A stretch of DNA of 12,691 bases, taken from NCBI GenBank assembly GCA_027306845.1, contig DAHUYY010000018.1, positions 1 through 12,691 of the forward strand, read 5' to 3'. Positions 6,119 through 12,691 of this stretch are shown piece by piece (position 1 is the first letter of the stretch; each line of letters begins with the position of its first letter). Source of the stretch: Vulcanimicrobiota bacterium (lineage in GTDB: Bacteria > Vulcanimicrobiota > Vulcanimicrobiia > Vulcanimicrobiales > Vulcanimicrobiaceae). Below the pieces are notes generated by a model, which saw only the letters and a program-made list of their open reading frames with translations, did not search any database and was not told where the DNA came from. A program made the position numbers and the translations under genes.

Positions 6119-7342
6119 TTGCGCCTTGCGCTGACGGTGAATGGCCCCGGTGAGACTGCGGGCTGGGCACGTCCGCTCGCGAACGCCCTCTACCGGCGCG
6201 AACCCAAGATCGAGATCTATGCATTTCTCGTCCCCGACGATTTCGCGACCGGCTACGAAGCGCCGATGCTGCGCGCGCTCTTCCCGCAGGCGCACGTCTT
6301 CGAACCTTCGCAATATCTCGCGCTTGCGCTCGGTCGCTCGTTAGAAGGAGTGCCGGATCGCGTGGACGGCGTCCTCTATCTCGGCGGCGATCTCATGCAC
6401 GCAGCGCGGCTGCAATCGCGGCTTCACGGAAAAGCTTTCGCATATAAGTTTTCGCGAGCTCGCTACGCGCGCGGGCTCGCTCGCGCATTCGCCGTCGACG
6501 ATGCGAACGTCGATCAATTAAAGGCCTGGGGTGTTCCATCGGATCGGATCGATCGCGTCGGCAACCTTGCCATCGACGGTGCGATCGAGCAGGCAAACGA
6601 GCCGCTTCCCTCGTGGTTCGAACGTGGCGGGCTAACCATTCTTCCCGGTTCGCGTCCATATGAAGTCGAACATATGATTCCGTTTTTCTTCACCGCGGCA
6701 CTGCGAATGCGGGCCGAGCGGCCATCGCTGCCGATCTCCTTCGGCATATCGCCGTTTACGTCGCTCGAAGCGGTGCAAAAAGCCATCGAGGCGGGTGGAG
6801 ATCCGCGCGTCTGGTCCAAAAAAGGTCGCCTCATTCGCGAAGGCGAGCGAACGTGGATCGCCGATGCGAGCGGCGAGCAGCGATTTCCCGTCGTGCGCGA
6901 GAGCCTCGCCGCTGCCGCCGCCGGCAGCCTTGCGTTGACGCTGCCCGGAACCAAGTGTATCGAGCTTGCGGCGCTTGGGGTGCCGACGATTGCGATAACG
7001 CCGCTCAACGCAGCGGAGCTGATCGCTATTAACGGTCCGCTAACCTACCTCAATCGTATTCCGTGGCTCGGCGCGACGCTGAAGCGTGCGGTTGCGGTAA
7101 AAATCTCAAAGCGTTTTCGTTTTCACACGCAACCGAATATCGATGCCGGCGAGGAACTCGTACGCGAGTTGCACGGTACGTTGACGCCGGGCCGCGTCGC
7201 CCGCGCCGTGCTGGCCGCATACGACGACGAAGCGTGGCGGGAGCGCGTCGCGCTCCGGATGAAAGGGCTTTACTCGGGCCATGCGGGTGCCGCGCAACGT
7301 TTGGCGGAATCTCTCATCGCCATGCTTCGGGAAAAAGAATAA
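6119..7342 (+). CDS. LpxB-like glycosyltransferase (lipid-A-disaccharide synthase related, GT19-like)
   Basis: This 407-residue protein has a two-domain GT-B layout. The N-terminal strand RLALTVNGPGETAGWARPLANAL (2-24) resembles the acceptor-side nucleotide-fold start of LpxB and MurG. GVLYLGGDLMHAA (84-96) may place Asp91 near the LpxB catalytic aspartate. The hinge region has RVGNLAIDG and TILPGSRPYEVEHM (173-186), matching the LLPGSRxxEI motif of LpxB. The donor site has LTLPGTKCIELAALGVPTIA (273-292), equivalent to SGTATLE. True LpxB joins UDP-diacylglucosamine to lipid X; this protein is divergent and sits in a heptose/glycosyltransferase operon, not beside lpxA/lpxD. It may therefore be a lineage-specific LpxB or a transferase for another lipid-linked sugar. 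The start is TTG at 6119. No membrane helix is obvious. Confidence 0.75.
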   Translation: MRLALTVNGPGETAGWARPLANALYRREPKIEIYAFLVPDDFATGYEAPMLRALFPQAHVFEPSQYLALALGRSLEGVPDRVDGVLYLGGDLMHAARLQSRLHGKAFAYKFSRARYARGLARAFAVDDANVDQLKAWGVPSDRIDRVGNLAIDGAIEQANEPLPSWFERGGLTILPGSRPYEVEHMIPFFFTAALRMRAERPSLPISFGISPFTSLEAVQKAIEAGGDPRVWSKKGRLIREGERTWIADASGEQRFPVVRESLAAAAAGSLALTLPGTKCIELAALGVPTIAITPLNAAELIAINGPLTYLNRIPWLGATLKRAVAVKISKRFRFHTQPNIDAGEELVRELHGTLTPGRVARAVLAAYDDEAWRERVALRMKGLYSGHAGAAQRLAESLIAMLREKE

Positions 7343-7344
7343 CC

Positions 7345-8217
7345 GTGCGGCTCTCGGTCGTCATCGCAACGAAAGATCGCGCGAGCTACCTCGAACGCGC
7401 CTTGGCCTCGCTTGCATTGCAGCAAGCGGCGCCGAGTTTTGAAGCGATCGTCGTCGATAACGGTTCGACGGACGCGACGCGCGCGCTTGTCGAGGGTTTG
7501 GCGCAGAGCAGTAACTACCCCATACGATACGTTTTCGAGGCGGAGCCGAACCGAGGAAAGGCTCGTAACCGCGGAGTGAAGATCGCGAGCGGATTCATCG
7601 TGCTCTTTTGCGACGACGATGTCGTTTTACCTGAGGGCTTTCTTGCTGCCCACGAAGCCGCGCATGACGCCCCGGGCCTGGTCGTGAACGGTGCGATCGT
7701 CAACGTGCCCGGCTACGACCATCGTCCGAAACCGTCGCTAGCCAATTACTCCGGCGCTTTTCTCTGCACGTGCAACGTTTCGATTCCGAAAGCGGCGATC
7801 GAAGCAGTTGGTGGGTTCGACGAGTCGTTTCACCTCTACGGGTGGGAAGATACCGAACTCGGCGTTCGCTTGCGCGAGAGCGGCCTGCGAAGGAAATTTT
7901 CCTGGGACGCATTTCTCTGGCATATTAAAAAACCGAGCGACGAAACGCTCGAGGTGCTCGCCCGAAAGGCCGTGGAGAAAGCCCGCATGGCACATCGCTT
8001 TCTTGGGATAAGCCCGTCTTCGCGCGTGATAGCCGCGACGGGTGCGCACCCGCTGAATATGCTGCGCGCGAAGTATCTGCTTCCCGATGCGTTGCTTGCC
8101 TTTTACGCCGGCGTTGCCAGCGACGAACGGGCGAACCCGGCGCTACGCTCCATCGCAAAATCACAATTTTTGGATGGAATCTACGCACGCGAATTGTTCC
8201 GCGCTTCGGAAAAATGA
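7345..8217 (+). CDS. Family 2 glycosyltransferase, first of three (GT2a)
   Basis: This 290-residue GT-A enzyme has the expected blocks: LSVVIATKDRASYLERAL (3-20), VVDNGSTD (36-43), EPNRGKARNRGV (67-78) and the metal/nucleotide site FCDDDVVLP (88-96, Asp90-92). A C-terminal acceptor block ANYSGAFLCTCNVSIP and GGFDESFHLYGWEDTELG follows (133-173), with Glu168-Asp169 as the likely catalytic pair. This C-terminal part is like the galactosyltransferase-7 C-terminal domain. No transmembrane helix is seen, so it is probably cytoplasmic and works on a lipid-linked acceptor. GTG at 7345 lies 2 bases after the LpxB-like stop; the open frame continues upstream but that part is a shadow of the LpxB-like gene. 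It is a close paralogue of GT2b. Sugar donor and linkage cannot be read from sequence. Confidence 0.9.
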   Translation: MRLSVVIATKDRASYLERALASLALQQAAPSFEAIVVDNGSTDATRALVEGLAQSSNYPIRYVFEAEPNRGKARNRGVKIASGFIVLFCDDDVVLPEGFLAAHEAAHDAPGLVVNGAIVNVPGYDHRPKPSLANYSGAFLCTCNVSIPKAAIEAVGGFDESFHLYGWEDTELGVRLRESGLRRKFSWDAFLWHIKKPSDETLEVLARKAVEKARMAHRFLGISPSSRVIAATGAHPLNMLRAKYLLPDALLAFYAGVASDERANPALRSIAKSQFLDGIYARELFRASEK

Positions 8218-9236
8218 ACCGCGCACTTCTGTATTGCGCGGGCGGCGGCATCGGTGATTCGCTCATTGCCACCGTCGTTGCACGAGCGCTCCGCACTCGG
8301 TACGAGAGCGTCGACGCGCTCACCCTGCCCGGGCACCGCTCCACGCTCGAACTCGTGCCGGAGCTCGATGGCATCTTCGTCGACGAGGGCGAGCCGGTCG
8401 ATCGCCTCTCCGCCGCACTGCGCGAGCGCAATTATGATGCTTGCGTCGTCACCTGGGCGACGCCGCGTGCCGCCGCGGCCGTCCGCGCCGCGCAAATTCC
8501 CATCCGCGTCGGCCAAGCGCGCCGTCTCTACTCGCGTTCGTTCACGCAGCGCGTCGTGGTTCGGAGCGAACGCGGCGACGTCACGTCGCATTGGTCGGAT
8601 ATTTTGCTCGATTATGCGCGCGCGATCGGTTGCGATGCCGCCGGCGCACGCCCGCGCATCGTTCCACGAGAAGAAGACGAGCGAGCGGCTCGGGCATTGA
8701 GCGCCGAGTTCGAACTCGGAGACGCCGGCTATCTCGTTCTCCACCCCAGCAATGCCGTCGCGACCCAACGTGCGCTCTGGCCGACAAGCGGATGGGCGCG
8801 CACGGTGCGAGCGCTACGCGAGCGCTTCGGGCTTCCCGTTTTGCTGAGCGGCGCCGATTCCGACCGCGATATCGTCGCGCGGATCGTCGGCGAGAGCAAC
8901 GACGCGAAGGTGCTTTCGATCGCCGGGCGGGCCTCCATCGGTACGTTCGCCGCCCTTTCGCGCGATGCGCGCGCATTTGTCGGCATCACGACCGGGTCGA
9001 TGCACGTAGCGGCCGCCGCCGGGGCGCGGATCGTCGGGATCTTTCCGTTTCAGAGCGATTTTCCGGAACGCTGGGCGCCGCTCTGCGATCGCCGCGCGAT
9101 CGTGCGCTCGGCGTTCCCGTGCCACCCGGGCGACCGCAAGGAGACCTGCGTGGATTACGCCTGTATTACGGGGCTCGACACTCCGCGAATTCTTGCTGCG
9201 CTCGAGGGGCTGCTCGAAACGGCGGGGCCCGGCTAA
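8214..9236 (+). CDS. Family 9 glycosyltransferase, heptosyltransferase-like (GT9a)
   Basis: This 340-residue GT-B protein belongs to the family of WaaC, WaaF and WaaQ, which move heptose from ADP-heptose to the LPS core. The N-terminal CAGGGIGDSLIATVVARAL (8-26) carries the Asp (Asp15) that is the base in WaaC. The donor domain has YLVLHPSNAVATQRALWPTS (173-192), LLSGADSDRD, a GRASIGTFAALSR helix and GITTGSMHVAAAAG (257-270). In that last block the usual Asp of D-S/T-G-x-x-H is Thr259, which is odd. A C-terminal CHPGDRKETCVDYAC segment resembles the Cys-rich tail of many GT9 proteins. ATG at 8214 overlaps the GT2a stop as ATGA. Its place after the ADP-heptose genes favours heptose as donor, but GT9 members with other donors exist. 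Confidence 0.88.
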   Translation: MNRALLYCAGGGIGDSLIATVVARALRTRYESVDALTLPGHRSTLELVPELDGIFVDEGEPVDRLSAALRERNYDACVVTWATPRAAAAVRAAQIPIRVGQARRLYSRSFTQRVVVRSERGDVTSHWSDILLDYARAIGCDAAGARPRIVPREEDERAARALSAEFELGDAGYLVLHPSNAVATQRALWPTSGWARTVRALRERFGLPVLLSGADSDRDIVARIVGESNDAKVLSIAGRASIGTFAALSRDARAFVGITTGSMHVAAAAGARIVGIFPFQSDFPERWAPLCDRRAIVRSAFPCHPGDRKETCVDYACITGLDTPRILAALEGLLETAGPG

Positions 9237-9240
9237 GAGC

Positions 9241-9274
9241 GGAGGCGACCATCGGCGTCGAAGTGCACGTGACG
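9241..9274 (+). promoter_or_regulatory. Distant Shine-Dalgarno and small hairpin before GT2b
   Basis: GGAGG (9241-9245) is the strongest Shine-Dalgarno match near this junction, but the best ATG is at 9275, 29 bases downstream. Between them CGTC (9256-9259) can pair with GACG (9271-9274), extended by one G-U pair around a 9-base loop. Folding would leave about 10 bases between GGAGG and the ATG. Alternative starts nearer to GGAGG are GTG at 9263 and 9269, and a rare ATC at 9251. Confidence 0.4.
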
Positions 9275-10183
9275 ATGCGCGCGACCATTCAACTCTGTAC
9301 CTACAATCGTGCCGCGCTCCTCGAGCGCGTCCTCGATGCATGCTTCGAGCAGACGGTGCCGGAGGATTCCTACGAAGTCGTTCTGGTGAACGACGGCTCC
9401 ACGGACGACACCGCGGCGGTCATCGCTCGCGCACGCTCGCGCGCGACCTGCGCCTTTACCGTCATCGACCAGCAAAATGCCGGGCTCGCGCGCGGAAGAA
9501 ATGTAGGAATCGCTCGCGCGACGGGCGAGCGGATTATCTTCATCGACGACGACGTTTTACCGTTGCCGACGTTCGTCGCGGAGCACTTGCGCTCGCACGA
9601 CCGCGCACCGGCCGCAATCGTCCGCGGTGGTGCGATCAACGTCGAAAACTTCGACGATCTGCCGCCGCCGATTTGGAGTTGGAAAAACTATAGCGGTAAC
9701 TTTTTTTGGACGACCAATGTCTCGGTGCCGACTGCGACGATTCGAGGGATCGGCGGCTTCAATGAGTCGTTCGCCGAATACGGTTGGGAGGATATCGACG
9801 TCGGGCTTCGGCTGCGCTTTGCCGGCGTGCGCGCCGTCTTCAACCCGCGCGCGCTCGCCTATCATTTTAAACCGCAGCCGCGTAGCGGGGAGGTTGAGAA
9901 AATGGAGCGACAGGCACGCGCGCAAGCGCGCACGGCGGTCACGCTCTCGGCTTTGCACCCGCACTGGCGCACCTATCTCGCAACCGGCGAGAACCCCGTT
10001 CAGCGAGCCATTCACGCGGCGCTGCGCGCGGTCGGCGTGCAGGAACGTCTGCGTCGGCGCGTCGCAGCGATGGCGGGCGACCATCCGCTCGACGCCGCCG
10101 AGATGCGGGCCGTGAGACGAATGCTCGCCGGCGCGTATTTCGAAGAACTCGAACGCGCGATTCAAAAACGCGACGCCTCGTGA
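9275..10183 (+). CDS. Family 2 glycosyltransferase, second of three (GT2b)
   Basis: This 302-residue GT-A transferase has ATIQLCTYNRAALLERVL (3-20), VLVNDGSTDDT (37-47), NAGLARGRNVGIARATG, the metal site FIDDDVLPLP (89-98, Asp91-93), KNYSGNFFWTTNVSVP (137-152) and GGFNESFAEYGWEDIDVG (160-177) with Glu172-Asp173. The last two blocks match GT2a at most positions, so the two are recent or strongly constrained paralogues. After them comes a ~110-residue Arg/Ala-rich helical tail without a recognised domain. ATG at 9275 aligns the first strand with GT2a and GT2c; GTG at 9263 or 9269 is possible. A long open frame continues upstream over GT9a and is a shadow. The stop overlaps the next start as GTGA. 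Donor and acceptor are unknown. Confidence 0.88.
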   Translation: MRATIQLCTYNRAALLERVLDACFEQTVPEDSYEVVLVNDGSTDDTAAVIARARSRATCAFTVIDQQNAGLARGRNVGIARATGERIIFIDDDVLPLPTFVAEHLRSHDRAPAAIVRGGAINVENFDDLPPPIWSWKNYSGNFFWTTNVSVPTATIRGIGGFNESFAEYGWEDIDVGLRLRFAGVRAVFNPRALAYHFKPQPRSGEVEKMERQARAQARTAVTLSALHPHWRTYLATGENPVQRAIHAALRAVGVQERLRRRVAAMAGDHPLDAAEMRAVRRMLAGAYFEELERAIQKRDAS

Positions 10184-11160
10184 AAATCGTCCTTTCGCGA
10201 ACCGATCGCATCGGCGATCTCCTGCTCTCGACGCCGGCGATAACGACGGTTCGTCGATCGTTTCCAAACGCACATATCGTGTTGGTGACCAGTGCCTACA
10301 ATCGCGTCGTGGTCGAGCGCAATACCGATATCGACGAGCTGGTCTCGCTGCCGCGCGCTATCCGTCCGGAGCGCTTCGGCGCGCAATTTCGTAACGTCGA
10401 TCTCGCTATCGCACTCGCTCCGCGCTCCGAAGATCTGCGCGTCGTCGGTGCGACGCGCGCGCCCGTTCGCGTCGGCTACACCTACGCGCGCCGCTATCTC
10501 GCGCGCCTGACCTCTCGCCTGTTCGTCAATCGTATGGCGATCTCCGAAGCGGATCCCGATCTCTGCGAGCGCGATCCGCATCGCATCGTACGCCACGAAG
10601 TCGACCAACTGCTCGATCTGGTCGCACTTGGGGGAGCGCGCGAACGCTGCGCCGATCTGCGCCTCGATCTTCGCGACGAAGATCGCGCGGCAGTTGCCGG
10701 GCTTCCGGATCGTCCGATCGTTCTTCATCTCGCGCCGCGCTGGTTCCATAGCGGCAGTACGCTTGCATCGACGGTGGAGCTCGCGCGCCGCTTGGCCGGG
10801 CTCGGGCGCCCGCTGGCAATTACGGCGAACGCCGAAGTCGGGCACGCCGTCGAGGCGTTCGCCGGAGTCGGCGCCGCGGAGGTGCTGCGCGATCTGTCGT
10901 TCTTCCACTGGGCCGCTGTCTTCGAGCGCGCGTGCTGCGTGGTCACCGTCGATACCGGTGCGACTCATGTCGCAAGCGCGGTGCGCAGGCCCACGCTCGT
11001 GGCCTTCGAAAACCGATACTTCCGATTGGCCTCACAGGAGTGGGCCCCCTATCGGGTTCCCAGCCGCAGTTTGCGAAAACCCCAAAGCGACGACGAAGCC
11101 TCCCTCGCGCACTTTCGCGACGAGGTGGTCGACGGTGTCGCGGATTTAATAAATGCTTGA
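10180..11160 (+). CDS. Family 9 glycosyltransferase, heptosyltransferase-like (GT9b)
   Basis: This 326-residue GT-B protein has the canonical GT9 start IVLSRTDRIGDLLLSTPAI (3-21) with Asp13 at the position of the WaaC catalytic base. In the donor domain there is IVLHLAPRWFHSGS (180-193) and VVTVDTGATHVASAVRRPTL (254-273), the D-T-G-x-x-H motif with Asp258 intact, unlike GT9a. It ends with ENRYFRLASQEWAPYRVP. The predicted role is transfer of heptose (or a related sugar) from an ADP-sugar onto a growing core glycan at the inner membrane's cytoplasmic face. GTG at 10180 overlaps the GT2b stop by four bases, and its 3' end overlaps GT2c by eight. It pairs with GT2b as GT9a pairs with GT2a. Confidence 0.88.
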   Translation: MKIVLSRTDRIGDLLLSTPAITTVRRSFPNAHIVLVTSAYNRVVVERNTDIDELVSLPRAIRPERFGAQFRNVDLAIALAPRSEDLRVVGATRAPVRVGYTYARRYLARLTSRLFVNRMAISEADPDLCERDPHRIVRHEVDQLLDLVALGGARERCADLRLDLRDEDRAAVAGLPDRPIVLHLAPRWFHSGSTLASTVELARRLAGLGRPLAITANAEVGHAVEAFAGVGAAEVLRDLSFFHWAAVFERACCVVTVDTGATHVASAVRRPTLVAFENRYFRLASQEWAPYRVPSRSLRKPQSDDEASLAHFRDEVVDGVADLINA

Positions 11161-12058
11161 TTGTTCGGTCGTTATTCCCACCTACAACCGCCTCGATATG
11201 TTGCGCCACGTCGTGCCGACGCTTTTGGCGCAGACGGTCGATTCTTCGCGTTACGAATTGTTGATCTGCGATTCGCAATCGACCGACGGCACCGCCGAGT
11301 ATCTCGCAGAGGTTGCGCGGAGTGCGCCGAACGTCCGCCATCTACCAGGTGGATACAGCGGCCGCGCGCAGGCGCGCAATGCCGGCATCGCCGCGGCAAC
11401 CGGAGCGCTCGTGCTTTTTAACGATGCCGATATTCTCGCCTCGCCGGATCTGATTGCCGTTCATCTCGAACGGCACGCGCGCGAACGACGAATCGCCGTT
11501 GTCGGGTGGGAAGTGCAGGTGCGCGATCTCGACGACTATGCGCTCAAACGCGATCGTGCGGATCTGCGCGGGCATCTCCATCCGCCGGGGCGCAAGCGCC
11601 TATCGTGGCTCTATTTTCTCACCGGAAATGCCTCGGTGCCGGCCGAGGATTTGCGAGCGGTCGGTGGTTTCGATGAATCGTTCACGGGCTACGGGCACGA
11701 AGATCTCGAGCTCGGGTATCGTCTCGAACGCTCCGGCGTGCGGATCTGTTACGAGCCGCGCGCGGTGAGCTATCATTGCCAGGACGTCCCGCACGAGGAC
11801 CAAAAGGGGAAGATGATGCTCGCCGGTCGCTCGACCGTCCGCTTTTATCGCAAACATCCCGATCTCGCCGTTCGCTTGCAATTGGGAATGACGCCCATCT
11901 CCCTCGGGTTGCACTCGCTGCTTGGACGTATGCCCGGATTACTTCGAGCGCTCGACGAACGTGCGGATCGTTCGAAGCTCGCACGCGATATCGTGCAGCA
12001 ATATCACTACGTATCGGGCATCAAAGATGCCCTCGCCCAACCAGAGGAGCGCCCATGA
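11153..12058 (+). CDS. Family 2 glycosyltransferase, third of three (GT2c)
   Basis: This 301-residue GT-A transferase has CSVVIPTYNRLDMLRHVVPT (4-23), LLICDSQSTDGT (36-47), GYSGRAQARNAGIAAATG and the metal site LFNDADIL (88-95), with an NDAD form in place of the DDD of its two relatives. FLTGNASVP (155-163) and GGFDESFTGYGHEDLELGYR (171-190) follow, where Glu183-Asp184 should be the catalytic pair and His replaces the Trp of GWED. It is more distant from GT2a and GT2b than they are from each other, so a different acceptor or donor is likely. ATG at 11153 overlaps GT9b by eight bases and has only a weak upstream ribosome site, suggesting coupled translation. The stop overlaps the aspS start as ATGA. 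Confidence 0.88.
   Translation: MLDCSVVIPTYNRLDMLRHVVPTLLAQTVDSSRYELLICDSQSTDGTAEYLAEVARSAPNVRHLPGGYSGRAQARNAGIAAATGALVLFNDADILASPDLIAVHLERHARERRIAVVGWEVQVRDLDDYALKRDRADLRGHLHPPGRKRLSWLYFLTGNASVPAEDLRAVGGFDESFTGYGHEDLELGYRLERSGVRICYEPRAVSYHCQDVPHEDQKGKMMLAGRSTVRFYRKHPDLAVRLQLGMTPISLGLHSLLGRMPGLLRALDERADRSKLARDIVQQYHYVSGIKDALAQPEERP
12044..12049 (+). promoter_or_regulatory. Ribosome binding site of aspS (GAGGAG)
   Basis: GAGGAG lies 5 bases before the ATG at 12055, inside the end of GT2c. It is one of the best Shine-Dalgarno matches in the window and fixes the aspS start within the ATGA overlap. Confidence 0.65.
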
Positions 12059-12691
12059 CTGCGACGCCGGAACGTTTTTCTTGCGGAGCGTTGCGTGCCG
12101 ATGCAATCGGACGCACCGTCGAGCTCTTCGGCTGGGTCAATCGCCGACGCGATCACGGGGGGCTCATCTTCATCGATCTTCGCGATCGCGACGGCATCAC
12201 GCAGATCGTCTTCAACCCGGAACACCCGAGCTTTCCACTCGCCGAAAAACTGCGCAGCGAGGATGTCGTGCGCGTCCTCGGCGTGGTTCGAGCGCGCCCG
12301 GATGGAACCGAAAACGCCAAGCTGGCGACCGGCGCCGTCGAGGTGGGCATCGAGCAACTCGACGTGCTCAATCGCTCGGAGGTGCCGCCGTTCCAGGTGA
12401 ATGCCGAGGATGACGTCGACGAAAGTTTGCGTCTGGAGTACCGGTATCTCGACCTGCGGCGCCCGCGCATGCAGCGCAACCTGCGCCTGCGCCACCGCAT
12501 CGTGAAAGCGTTTCGCGATTACTTCGACGAGCGCGATTTCGTCGAGATCGAAACGCCGATGTTCATCAAGAGTACGCCCGAAGGCGCGCGCGACTACCTC
12601 GTCCCCGCCCGCGTTTACCCCGGAAATTTTTACGCGCTCCCTCAATCGCCCCAAATTTTCAAGCAACTGCTCATGGTCTCCGGAATGGACC
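12055..12691 (+). CDS. aspS: Aspartyl-tRNA synthetase, bacterial type, 3' end outside window
   Basis: The first 212 residues of a protein normally near 590 are visible; the frame is open to the window end. The N-terminal OB-fold anticodon domain has FGWVNRRRDHGGLIFIDLRD (25-44). Class II motif 1 and its surroundings follow in LRLEYRYLDLRRPRMQRNL and FVEIETPMFIKSTPEGARDY, then LVPARVYPGNFYALPQSPQ, which identifies bacterial AspRS. His34 and Gly84 occupy the positions that are His and Gly in non-discriminating AspRS such as that of Pseudomonas aeruginosa, but Leu and Lys in discriminating ones. This suggests the enzyme may also charge tRNA-Asn with Asp. The gene is the last of the coupled chain and starts inside the GT2c stop. 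Confidence 0.96.
   Translation, partial: MTATPERFSCGALRADAIGRTVELFGWVNRRRDHGGLIFIDLRDRDGITQIVFNPEHPSFPLAEKLRSEDVVRVLGVVRARPDGTENAKLATGAVEVGIEQLDVLNRSEVPPFQVNAEDDVDESLRLEYRYLDLRRPRMQRNLRLRHRIVKAFRDYFDERDFVEIETPMFIKSTPEGARDYLVPARVYPGNFYALPQSPQIFKQLLMVSGMD

Noticed and set aside
5445..6224. Minus-strand open frame (259 residues) opposite hldA/hldC
   Set aside because: A shadow of two well-supported genes, with Arg/Ala-rich low-information sequence.
7063..7344. Upstream extension of the GT2a open frame
   Set aside because: It is the out-of-frame shadow of the LpxB-like gene; the GT2 fold starts at the GTG at 7345.
8441..9274. Upstream extension of the GT2b open frame, giving a 580-residue protein
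   Set aside because: The added part is Arg-rich shadow sequence of GT9a with no GT2 similarity; conserved sequence begins at MRATIQLCTYNR.
10162..10968. Long minus-strand open frame (268 residues) opposite GT9b
   Set aside because: Composition is that of the reverse strand of a GC-rich gene and no motif was recognised; GT9b is well supported on the + strand.
12007..12666. Minus-strand open frame (219 residues) opposite aspS
   Set aside because: It lies entirely against a well-recognised aspS sequence and shows no recognisable domain.

Overview
The window reads as one contiguous stretch of a GC-rich, gene-dense chromosome from a Gram-negative (diderm) bacterium. Housekeeping genes flank a long glycoconjugate operon, and every gene except one lies on the + strand. 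The ADP-heptose genes, two GT9 heptosyltransferase-like proteins and an LpxB-like protein point to an outer membrane with lipopolysaccharide or a similar glycolipid. The style of the proteins and the gene order resemble deep, mostly uncultured lineages such as Ca. Eremiobacterota (WPS-2). That placement is an impression only, because no search could be run. Fifteen protein genes are called, two of them cut by the window ends. No tRNA, rRNA, CRISPR array or insertion sequence was seen, and no gene-free gap exceeds about 115 bases.

Left part (1-2274). The 3' half of purH (AICAR transformylase domain) converges on a minus-strand gene for an HNH nuclease with an N-terminal PUA/EVE-like domain, a possible modified-DNA restriction enzyme. 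The 114-base gap between them holds a small repeat element: three head-to-tail copies of one hairpin arm, a 12-bp inner stem and two copies of the other arm. Divergent from the HNH gene, across 62 bases, is a glyoxalase I gene with all four metal ligands.

Right part (2333-12691). A chain of twelve genes runs hisS - accB - gmhA - hldA - hldC - lpxB-like - GT2 - GT9 - GT2 - GT9 - GT2 - aspS. Nearly every junction overlaps by 1-14 bases or has a 2-base gap, so the chain looks like one translationally coupled operon. The only looser junction is a 38-base gap before the second GT2. GmhA, HldA and HldC would supply ADP-heptose from sedoheptulose 7-phosphate; GmhB and HldD are not in the window. The LpxB-like protein and the alternating GT2/GT9 enzymes would then build a heptose-containing core or another surface glycan. 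The first two GT2 proteins are clear paralogues, which suggests that a GT2-GT9 pair was duplicated.

The most interesting points are the surface-glycan module inserted between hisS/accB and aspS, the alternating GT2/GT9 architecture, the divergent LpxB-like enzyme, the repeat element beside purH, the HNH protein, and an AspRS with residues typical of non-discriminating enzymes.
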